Part shown: piece after piece, positions 1 to 7,070 of the stretch
Layout of the letters: every line of letters starts with the position of its first letter
Position numbering within the stretch: position 1 is the first letter of the stretch
Made by a program: the position numbers and the translations under genes
Assembly: GCA_019638635.1 (NCBI GenBank)
Contig: JAHBTM010000019.1
Location: 1 to 34,757 of the forward strand
Reading direction: 5' to 3'
Source of the DNA: Ferruginibacter sp.
Lineage (GTDB): Bacteria; Bacteroidota; Bacteroidia; Chitinophagales; Chitinophagaceae
DNA length: 34,757 bases
Notes under the pieces: model-generated
The model's database searches: none
Seen by the model: the letters and a program-made list of their open reading frames with translations, nothing else
What the model was told of the DNA's origin: nothing

Positions 1-563
1 ATTCTTTAACAGATATATACGAATACATTTTTGCTGCAACACAGTATGAAGTGGGGGTTCTATGGCAAAGCAATAAAATTACAGTTGCACACGAACATTA
101 TTGTACAGCCGCTACTCAATTCATAATGTCAACACTCTACCCGCTAATTTTTAATGCTGAGAAAAAGCCATACAAAATGTTGGGTTGCACTGTTTCCGGA
201 AGTTTACATGAATTGGGAATCCGTATGGTTTCTGATTTTTTTGAAAAGGATGGATGGAATACGTATTATATGGGTGCTAATTTGCCAAACAAAGATATCA
301 TTGCTGCAATAAAAGAGCAGAAAGTGGATGTTTTAGCCATTTCAATAAGTATGTCATTCGATATCAGTAAGGTGGAAACGTTGATAAAAAATATAAGAAG
401 TGACGAAACTCTTAACGATTTAAAAATTATAGTTGGGGGTCATCCTTTTAATCAGATTCAGGGATTGTGGAAACTTGTAGGCGCAGATGGTTGGGCAAAA
501 AATGCCAGAGAAACTGTTGAGCTTTCTAATCAAATGATGTCTAATTTAAATTCGGCAAAATGA
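1..563 (+). CDS. Cobalamin-binding (CarH/LitR-like) sensor domain protein, 5' end cut off
   Basis: The reading frame is open from base 3, so the gene begins left of the window; the GTG at 51 is probably internal. The visible part is a four-helix cap plus a B12-binding Rossmann fold. Counting from the GTG, W5 is followed after nine residues by E15-H16, which is the W-x9-EH signature of the adenosylcobalamin photoreceptors CarH and LitR. The motif S51-L-H-E-L-G56 corresponds to ExHxxG; its His53 would be the lower axial cobalt ligand, although the leading Glu is Ser here. A GGHPF segment near residue 128 fits the nucleotide-tail side of the fold. The stop overlaps the next gene's start (ATGA at 560-563), so the sensor and the kinase downstream are probably translationally coupled. 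What lies upstream (MerR HTH or another domain) cannot be seen. Cobalamin binding is well supported; light sensing is inferred. Confidence 0.85.
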   Translation, partial: SLTDIYEYIFAATQYEVGVLWQSNKITVAHEHYCTAATQFIMSTLYPLIFNAEKKPYKMLGCTVSGSLHELGIRMVSDFFEKDGWNTYYMGANLPNKDIIAAIKEQKVDVLAISISMSFDISKVETLIKNIRSDETLNDLKIIVGGHPFNQIQGLWKLVGADGWAKNARETVELSNQMMSNLNSAK

Positions 564-1354
564 ACGAATACTTATTAAATGAAATTACTGTGTTGAACAA
601 TGAACTTGTAAACACACAAAGAATGCTGGTAAAACAAAATATTGAAATTACCAGACTCAACCATCAATTGCAGTTAACCAACGCCGATCTTATACAGTTT
701 ACTTATATTGTATCACACGATCTTAAAGAACCACTGCGTATGGTGAACAGTTTCATGGAATTACTTAAAAATAAACATGGGCATACCATCGGAGAAAAAG
801 GACAGATGTATATCAACTTAGCACTTGATGGTGGCAAGCGCATGCAAAAAATGATTGACGATTTATTGGAACTTTCGCGCATTGGACGGGATAATTCGGT
901 AAAAGAACTTACAGACCTCAATGAAGTTGTTAAAATAGTAAAAGAAAACATATTAAAACTCATTGAAGAAACAAAAGCAGAAATTATTTTGGGAACTACA
1001 TTGCCAGTTATACCTGTATATAGAAGTGACATGATTCGCTTGATACAAAATTTACTCAGCAATGCCATTAAATTCAGAAAAAAAGATACAATTCCTGTTA
1101 TTTACATAGCAGCAAAAGAAGAAAAGGATATATGGGTTTTCAGCATAGAAGACAACGGTATTGGAATAGATAAAGAATATTTTGAAAAAATATTTGACAT
1201 TTTTACCCGACTACATACTAAGGAAAGCTATGAGGGTTCCGGTATCGGGTTAGCGATATGTAAAAAATTGGTTCAATATCATGGTGGTAATATTTGGATA
1301 GAATCAACAAAAGGTAAGGGAACTACATTTTATTTCACAATACAAAAACAATAA
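560..1354 (+). CDS. Soluble sensor-less histidine kinase coupled to the B12 domain protein
   Basis: 264 residues, no membrane segment. Residues 1-45 form a coiled coil. The HisKA dimerisation helix carries the phospho-acceptor His53 in YIVSHDLKEPL, the phytochrome-kinase type of H-box. The HATPase_c domain shows an N-box (N164-L-L-S-N168), a G1 box (DNGIG, 198-202) and a G2 box (GSGIGLA, 226-232), so the catalytic core looks complete. There is no sensor domain of its own. Its ATG overlaps the stop of the cobalamin-domain gene, so that protein is the obvious candidate input. The catalytic core is closely similar to that of the next gene, indicating tandem duplication. Partner response regulators could be the single-domain protein at 2707 or the REC of the hybrid kinase at 3144. 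Function as a kinase is firm; the sensor pairing is inferred. Confidence 0.9.
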   Translation: MNEYLLNEITVLNNELVNTQRMLVKQNIEITRLNHQLQLTNADLIQFTYIVSHDLKEPLRMVNSFMELLKNKHGHTIGEKGQMYINLALDGGKRMQKMIDDLLELSRIGRDNSVKELTDLNEVVKIVKENILKLIEETKAEIILGTTLPVIPVYRSDMIRLIQNLLSNAIKFRKKDTIPVIYIAAKEEKDIWVFSIEDNGIGIDKEYFEKIFDIFTRLHTKESYEGSGIGLAICKKLVQYHGGNIWIESTKGKGTTFYFTIQKQ

Positions 1355-1357
1355 ATA

Positions 1358-2701
1358 TTGAATATCTGGAAGGCATATACTAACAAGGTCAATAAAAACT
1401 GTGCCGGTTTGGGTATTGTGAAAGACGTAGACTATTGGCGAAACAACCTGTTTGCAGGTACCATTATTTTCCTACTGCCCTTATGTTTAATTGCACTCGT
1501 ACCAGGCATTTATTTTTGTATCCTTACTAAACAATATACGATAGCCGTAGTAGATATTGTAACTACTATTTCGGTCTTGATGATTGCTTTTATGCCCGGC
1601 ATAAATCTTCAGTTGCGTAAGATCATCTTCTTTGGGATGGTAGTTATATTGAGTTGTACCTTGTTACTGTATCTTGGTTTGCTAGGACCGGGTTTATTGT
1701 ACTTGTTGGCTGCATGTATCTTTAGTTTGCTTATATTTCCTACAAAATATTCTTATTGGCCGGCTTGGATCATTACCGGCATTTGTATTCTATTCACGCT
1801 TGCCATATGGTTGAATATAATTGAATTGCCACGACCAAATATAGACGCTGCTTCAGAATGGATAGCTGTTTCGTCTAATCTTGTTTTCCTCGCTTTTCTA
1901 TTGGCTGCATTGGTTCCAACGCTTTTTAGAGGTTTGCAGGAAACACTGAATAAAGAAAAAGAACTTAAAGAAACCCTACGAAAACAACAGCAAGAATTGC
2001 AACGAGCTTTAGATCAGGTTAAGCAAAAAAATAAAGAGCTGGAGCAGTTTGCATATGTGGCATCACATGATTTGCACGAACCGCTGCGGATGATTACCAG
2101 TTTCATGGGAATGCTTCAAAACAAATATGGCGATCAGCTTGATGATAAGGCTAAATCCTACATCCATTTTGCCGTTGATGGTGGTAAACGCATGCAAAAA
2201 ATGATAAGCGACCTATTGGAATTGTCTAGAACTGGCCGCAGTGATACTGCCATGGAGCTGGTAAATTTGGATGATGTCCTAAAACAGGTACAACAAAATA
2301 TTTCAAAACTCATTGATGAGAATAATGCAGTGATTATCATAGAATCTCCACTCCCTGAAGTAACTGTTTATCGTCGAGATATCGAAAGGCTATTTCAAAA
2401 TCTATTGAGTAATGCCATCAAGTTCCGAAGTAAAGATTTCCACCCGGTGATTAGGATTTCCTGCATTGAAAAGCATGACAGTTGGCAAATCAACATAGAG
2501 GATAATGGAATTGGTATTGAAAAAGATAAATTCGAAAAAGTATTTGAAATATTCAGCCGTTTGCATACACATGATGAATACCAGGGTTCAGGTATAGGCC
2601 TGGCAGTTTGCAGAAAAGTGGTTGAACAGCACGGAGGAATCATTAAGGTTAAATCAAATGAAAATAAAGGCAGTACATTTTATTTTACAATTCAAAAATA
2701 A
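1358..2701 (+). CDS. Membrane-bound histidine kinase, paralogue of the preceding kinase
   Basis: 447 residues. The start is taken as TTG at 1358, because an in-frame stop (the preceding gene's TAA) lies two codons upstream and no ATG occurs early. Residues about 31-190 hold about six hydrophobic helices with little between them, followed by a coiled coil (about 192-232) and a HisKA helix with His237 (VASHDLHEPL). The HATPase_c domain has an N-box with N348 and N352, DNGIG at 382-386 and GSGIGLA near 410-416. No recognised extracellular sensor domain is present, so the membrane region itself may sense. The kinase half matches the 560 gene almost block for block (for example DGGKRMQKMI and LLELSR). 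Only 3 nt separate it from the previous gene and 5 nt from the next, so it is part of one transcription unit. Confidence 0.88.
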   Translation: MNIWKAYTNKVNKNCAGLGIVKDVDYWRNNLFAGTIIFLLPLCLIALVPGIYFCILTKQYTIAVVDIVTTISVLMIAFMPGINLQLRKIIFFGMVVILSCTLLLYLGLLGPGLLYLLAACIFSLLIFPTKYSYWPAWIITGICILFTLAIWLNIIELPRPNIDAASEWIAVSSNLVFLAFLLAALVPTLFRGLQETLNKEKELKETLRKQQQELQRALDQVKQKNKELEQFAYVASHDLHEPLRMITSFMGMLQNKYGDQLDDKAKSYIHFAVDGGKRMQKMISDLLELSRTGRSDTAMELVNLDDVLKQVQQNISKLIDENNAVIIIESPLPEVTVYRRDIERLFQNLLSNAIKFRSKDFHPVIRISCIEKHDSWQINIEDNGIGIEKDKFEKVFEIFSRLHTHDEYQGSGIGLAVCRKVVEQHGGIIKVKSNENKGSTFYFTIQK

Positions 2702-2706
2702 ATTCA

Positions 2707-3138
2707 ATGACACCCATACACATTTTACTGGTAGAAGATAATGAAGGCGATATCCTTCTTACCAGAGAAGCTTTTGAAGATGCAAAAATTCAAACCAATC
2801 TCAGTGTAGTAAAAGACGGAAAAGAAGCAATGGATTTCCTTACGAAGCAAGGTAAATACACTGAGTCATTGATGCCTGATTTATTATTACTCGATGTGAA
2901 CCTTCCGAAAAAAAACGGACATGAAGTATTGCAGTTTTTAAAAGGGAATGAAAAATTAAAACATATACCTGTTATAATGCTTACCACATCTTCAGCACCT
3001 AAAGATGTAAATCTAGCATATAAAAATTACGCCAATTGCTTTATAACAAAACCAATAGATGTAACTGAATTTTTCGGAGTAATTACTACCATCGAAAATT
3101 TTTGGATATCCATTGTTAAGCTACCTTCAGTAAAATAA
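2707..3138 (+). CDS. Single-domain response regulator (Rcp1-like)
   Basis: 143 residues, almost entirely one receiver domain. The acidic pocket E10-D11, phospho-acceptor D63 (LLLLDVNLP), T93/T94 and K115 (TKP) are all present. There is no output domain, so it acts as a phosphotransfer intermediate or works by protein contact. The extended LPKKNGHEVL loop and overall length resemble the Rcp1 family that partners with phytochrome-type kinases, which fits the two HisKA kinases just upstream. It sits 5 nt after one kinase and 5 nt before the hybrid kinase. Confidence 0.92.
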   Translation: MTPIHILLVEDNEGDILLTREAFEDAKIQTNLSVVKDGKEAMDFLTKQGKYTESLMPDLLLLDVNLPKKNGHEVLQFLKGNEKLKHIPVIMLTTSSAPKDVNLAYKNYANCFITKPIDVTEFFGVITTIENFWISIVKLPSVK

Positions 3139-3143
3139 ACTAA

Positions 3144-4559
3144 ATGAGAAAAGATGAAAAACATTACCGCATTTTGGTGGTTGAAGATAACCCCGGCGAT
3201 TTTGTTATCGTAGAAGATCTTTTAACAGAGCAAATTTTATTGCCCGATATTACACATGCCACTAATTACAAGTCGGCATTTGATCTATTAAAAACCGGCA
3301 ACACATTCGACGTCATTCTTCTAGATCTTAGTTTACCTGATAAAAGTGGAGAGCAACTGGTTAGTGAGATGCTGGAGATTGCTTCGTGGGGTTGTCCTGT
3401 TATTATTTTAACCGGATATACAGATATTGATTTTAGTATCAAATCAGTATCGGCAGGTATTTCAGATTATTTGATAAAGGATGATTTAAATGCCCCCATG
3501 CTTTACAAAAGCATTATTTACGCTATTGAAAGAAAGAAAAATATTTCTCAACTTGAGATATCAGAAAAAAAATACAGCGACCTTTTCAACCTAAGCTTTC
3601 AGTGCATGTGGCTATACGATCCCCAAACCTTCAAGTTCATCAAGGTAAATAAAGCCACAACAGCGCTGTATGGTTATAGTGAGGCCGAATTCCTGACTAT
3701 GACGATGATGGATATTATGCCTGCAGAGGATATTGCAAAAGCTGTAGAAGATTTGCAATCAGGAAATATCAAAAACAGGGCTTATAAGAATTCTACTAAA
3801 CACCGAAAAAAAAATGGAGAGATTATTGAAGTGGAGATTTCGAGCACTGAAATTTCAATAAACGACAAACTATACAAGTCTGTCATTGCAATAGATATCA
3901 CAGAAAAAAATCAGTATGAAAATAAAATTATACGTGCTATAATCAAAACGCAGGAAGATGAACGATACGAAATTGGTGGTGAATTGCATGATAATGTCTG
4001 CCAAATCATTGCTGCTTGCCAATTTAGCCTTGGTATGCTCCAAAACGCCGTTTCTAAAGAAAAAATTCATTTATTAGATCAATGTAAGGAACAAGTAAAA
4101 ATGGCGCTTATTGAAATCAGAAACTTGTCGCATCGGTTGGCACCGGCCTTTTTTGACAATTCAAATCTGGAAGACGCTTTTGTGAGTTTGTTTAATACTT
4201 TTAATGTAAGTGAACAGGCTGAAATCTTTTTGGATGTGGATGAATCTGTAAAAAAGTATCCACCAAGTATGGAGGTTCAACTAAATCTGTACAGGATAAT
4301 GCAGGAGCAATTAAGAAATATTTTGAAATACGCAAAAGCAAATGTTATCAAAGTTATTGTGTTTATTCACAATCAAAAACTTAAACTGGAGATTACGGAT
4401 AACGGGATTGGATTTAATAAAGATGCTGCAATAAATGGTATAGGTCTGGCTAATATGAAACGTCGTACCGAATTATTTTCAGGAAAATTTGAAATCATTA
4501 CATCACCAGGCAACGGATGTTCTATACTTGTTAGTATTCCTTTGTCTGCTTCAAATTAA
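3144..4559 (+). CDS. Hybrid REC-PAS-HisKA_3 histidine kinase (NarX/DesK-type core)
   Basis: 471 residues and soluble. Residues 8-130 form a receiver domain (phospho-acceptor D61 in VILLDLSLPD, TGYTD switch region, K112). Residues 140-255 form a PAS domain (YSDLFNLSFQC... then DITEKNQ). The kinase core is HisKA_3 type with His282 in GGELHDNVCQIIAA, followed by HATPase_c with DNGIGF (419-424) and NGIGLANM (431-438). HisKA_3 kinases normally phosphorylate NarL/FixJ regulators with a LuxR-type HTH. The nearest such regulator is the damaged one at 9967-10603. The REC domain in front of the kinase would let the upstream kinases control it, making the five genes look like a phosphorelay. It is the last gene of the unit. 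Confidence 0.9.
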   Translation: MRKDEKHYRILVVEDNPGDFVIVEDLLTEQILLPDITHATNYKSAFDLLKTGNTFDVILLDLSLPDKSGEQLVSEMLEIASWGCPVIILTGYTDIDFSIKSVSAGISDYLIKDDLNAPMLYKSIIYAIERKKNISQLEISEKKYSDLFNLSFQCMWLYDPQTFKFIKVNKATTALYGYSEAEFLTMTMMDIMPAEDIAKAVEDLQSGNIKNRAYKNSTKHRKKNGEIIEVEISSTEISINDKLYKSVIAIDITEKNQYENKIIRAIIKTQEDERYEIGGELHDNVCQIIAACQFSLGMLQNAVSKEKIHLLDQCKEQVKMALIEIRNLSHRLAPAFFDNSNLEDAFVSLFNTFNVSEQAEIFLDVDESVKKYPPSMEVQLNLYRIMQEQLRNILKYAKANVIKVIVFIHNQKLKLEITDNGIGFNKDAAINGIGLANMKRRTELFSGKFEIITSPGNGCSILVSIPLSASN

Positions 4560-4762
4560 TGGCTTTAAAATATCGTAATACTACGGGTACTCTTTAAATC
4601 CCCTACACCCTTTATTGTGTATTGCCGCAATGGTGCTGGCAGAAAAAACAACAAAATACAATCAAGCCGTCTATTAAAAGAAATTAAGATGTAATTCTCA
4701 ACTTTTGTACTGTTGATATCCCATTTTTTCCACCATACATACACTCAAAACAGTACAGCGGC

Positions 4763-4822
4763 GTGTTTAGCGCTGTTGATCTACTACCCTCTCTGCCCTG
4801 CATGTACACTAAACACAACAGC
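4763..4822. repeat. Overlapping inverted-repeat pairs with alternative pairings
   Basis: An 8-base arm GTGTTTAG (4763-4770) is complementary to CTAAACAC (4809-4816). A second arm GCTGTTG (4772-4778) is complementary to CAACAGC (4816-4822). The second left arm lies inside the loop of the first pair and its partner lies just outside, so the two stems cannot form together as simple nested hairpins. Function unknown; it may be chance. Confidence 0.4.
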
Positions 4823-5103
4823 AGCATGTTGTAATTTCCGGAACACCTATCACTGAAAAATTTGATATGATTTTCTCTTACGTCTATGCTGAATAAAACG
4901 AATCACATTTCAAACCCAAAGTGTTCAATCGAAATGAGTACTATCCGAATCAGGTAAAAATTAGTAGAGGCTCTACGCATAAATACGTAAAGTTTCAAAA
5001 AATACTTTCGTAGAGTTAACATATGGTTTTTCTCAATATACATTTGTCTTTGCTGATTTAAAATATCCAAACAAATGCTAACCTTTAAATCCACAATCCA
5101 TTT

Positions 5104-5129
5104 AATACTGCAGCAATTGCTGCAGTATT
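5104..5129. repeat. Perfect 26-bp palindrome upstream of the adhesin gene
   Basis: The 13-base half AATACTGCAGCAA is followed directly by its exact reverse complement, with no mismatch. As RNA it would fold into an 11-bp stem with an AATT loop, followed on the + strand by TTTT. It could be a terminator for the upstream signalling unit, a dimeric-protein operator, or a regulatory hairpin in a long adhesin leader. It lies about 130 bp before the adhesin start. Confidence 0.75.
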
Positions 5130-5258
5130 TTCAAATTCGCTCACATTTAAAACCTCTAATTTAAAACCAGTTTAGCAGCCTTAAAAACAAGGCGTAAACC
5201 CTTATTCTTTATAATTAACAGGGTTTCTTTTCCTATATCCTAATAAAAAATCCTAATT

Positions 5259-7070
5259 ATGAAAAACCTTTTTCGAAGCGGTTTCCCCGCTTCCATTTTA
5301 AGTACACTCTTATTTTTTTACTCATTCCATACTGCATCAGCGCAAATATGCGGAGTTAACGCAGGTGTCGATCAAACCATTTGTGTTACTGAACCTTTAA
5401 TTTTATCCGGAACACTTGGAAATGCAAATGGTTCGGTCGTAAGCTGGACAAAATTATCAGGTCCTTCAGCGGTTATATCCAATCCTGATAGTCTTATTAC
5501 TTCTGTGCAAGGTATAACTCCGGGTAACTATGTTTTTCAATTCTCCACCATGTGTTCCGATGGAATCATTGCAAAGGATATGGTATCCGTAACCGTACTA
5601 CCTCAACCAATTAGTGCACAAGCCGGACCAGATACTACAATTTGTTATAACGCACCCATTCAGCTATCCGGTAATGAACCACCATTTCCATTTACCGGAA
5701 AATGGACGGTCAGTCCGTCAGGAGGTTCTTTTTACCCAAATGCTAATGCGGCCAACGCTATATTTATCAGTGACTCAAAAGCAGGGGTTAAAAGATTCAC
5801 ATGGACAATCACAAATGGTATTTGTTCAGTATCTGATTTGAAAAAAGTTACCATTGTGCATCCGGAAGTGAATGTGGATGCAGGAAAAGACAGCGTGATC
5901 AGTTGCAAAGGGAAATGCATTGTTCTTTATGCATCTTATCCGGGCTACTCCCCACCTCAAAGTGGATTATGGACTTTAATATCAGGACCCAATGAACCGG
6001 TTTTTTCTAATGCCACTAAACCAAACAGTAAATTGTGTAACCTGATACCGGGAGTGTACATACTTAAATGGAGTATTCAGGGTCCTTGCTTAACCGCGTC
6101 AGACACTGTAAAACTTACAGTAGAAAATACATTAACGCCACCCGCATCATTAGGAGATCAGGTATATAACAATTATTGTGAGGATCCTGTAGTTACTATG
6201 CAGGTGATTACCGGCGCACCCCTGGGCCCTGGTGAAACTGCTTTATGGGAACATGTAGGCAACGATTCTACCATCACGTATTCACCCAACAGGAATCAGT
6301 CCTCGGTTCTCCTTGGAAATCTTACGGGCACTTTTCCCTATAAATTTACCTATACACATACAGCTGCTTCGGGCTGCTCAATCAAAACCCAGCACACTGT
6401 TTACCGATCTCAACCAATTACCGGATTAACTGAGCCGGATGACATACAACTACCTTGTGACACTACATCAACTGAATTTGTAATTTATCTAAACAGACTA
6501 AGAACAATATCGAACAGTGTTACACGCAAGGCGATATTTATCTCAGGTCCGTCAGATACGGGTAAGATATCGTACAAATCTGTAGTGGATAGAAACCTTA
6601 CTAAAGACACCTGGTTTGTAAAAGACCTGCACACAGCCGGTACTTATATTTACAGGTTGGAATATTCAAATGCGTGCGGAACACAGTATCGTGATATTGA
6701 AATAACGGTATCGCGTACCCCGGGAACAGTAAATGCAGGAAGTGATATAATTCTTCCCTGTCAGCAACTTTCTGTTCGTCCAATAGGATCAGTCAACAAC
6801 CCTGGAATATTTAATTGGTCACAGATTAGCGGGCCAACAACTGCAACTATATCCGGTGAAACAACCCTTAATCCGGTTATTGAAGATCTTTCTGAAGGAA
6901 TATATTATTTCAGGCTATCCAACTTTGGGGGCCCGGCATGTGCTTCAAGATCTGAAGATATGCGCATCATTGTAACCATTGCACCACCATTAGTTGCAGC
7001 CACAGGTGCTGATGCGGCAATATGTTGCCGGAAATTACAGGCTCGCTGCAAATTCCCCACTCCCTACTGA
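5259..7070 (+). CDS. Giant secreted repeat adhesin, N-terminal part (frame broken near 7030)
   Basis: Starts with a Sec signal peptide (MKNLFRSGFP..., hydrophobic core, cleavage near TASAQ). It then runs through Ig/PKD-like repeats of roughly 80-100 residues. Each opens with a variant of AGxDxxIC, continues with a GxWxxISGP strand and ends with GxYxFxW...C. Examples are NAGVDQTIC, QAGPDTTIC, DAGKDSVIS and NAGSDIILPC. The frame runs off into out-of-character residues after GADAAIC near 7020 and stops at 7070. The same repeat continues in the +1 frame of the 6994-9900 open frame. The intact protein would be about 1,550 residues. Such proteins are exported to the surface or medium in gliding and non-gliding Bacteroidota. 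Confidence 0.82.
   Translation: MKNLFRSGFPASILSTLLFFYSFHTASAQICGVNAGVDQTICVTEPLILSGTLGNANGSVVSWTKLSGPSAVISNPDSLITSVQGITPGNYVFQFSTMCSDGIIAKDMVSVTVLPQPISAQAGPDTTICYNAPIQLSGNEPPFPFTGKWTVSPSGGSFYPNANAANAIFISDSKAGVKRFTWTITNGICSVSDLKKVTIVHPEVNVDAGKDSVISCKGKCIVLYASYPGYSPPQSGLWTLISGPNEPVFSNATKPNSKLCNLIPGVYILKWSIQGPCLTASDTVKLTVENTLTPPASLGDQVYNNYCEDPVVTMQVITGAPLGPGETALWEHVGNDSTITYSPNRNQSSVLLGNLTGTFPYKFTYTHTAASGCSIKTQHTVYRSQPITGLTEPDDIQLPCDTTSTEFVIYLNRLRTISNSVTRKAIFISGPSDTGKISYKSVVDRNLTKDTWFVKDLHTAGTYIYRLEYSNACGTQYRDIEITVSRTPGTVNAGSDIILPCQQLSVRPIGSVNNPGIFNWSQISGPTTATISGETTLNPVIEDLSEGIYYFRLSNFGGPACASRSEDMRIIVTIAPPLVAATGADAAICCRKLQARCKFPTPY

Larger units (their letters stand above)
4560..5258. other. Long non-coding stretch before the adhesin gene
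   Basis: About 700 bp with no convincing gene on either strand; the only open frame over 60 codons has no coding character. It contains the two inverted-repeat structures listed separately. The promoter of the adhesin gene should lie in its last 150 bp, but I could not pick out a clear TAnnTTTG element there. Confidence 0.6.

Noticed and set aside
4903-5094. 63-codon open frame on the minus strand
   Set aside because: No domain, no ribosome site, unusual composition; lies in a region rich in inverted repeats.
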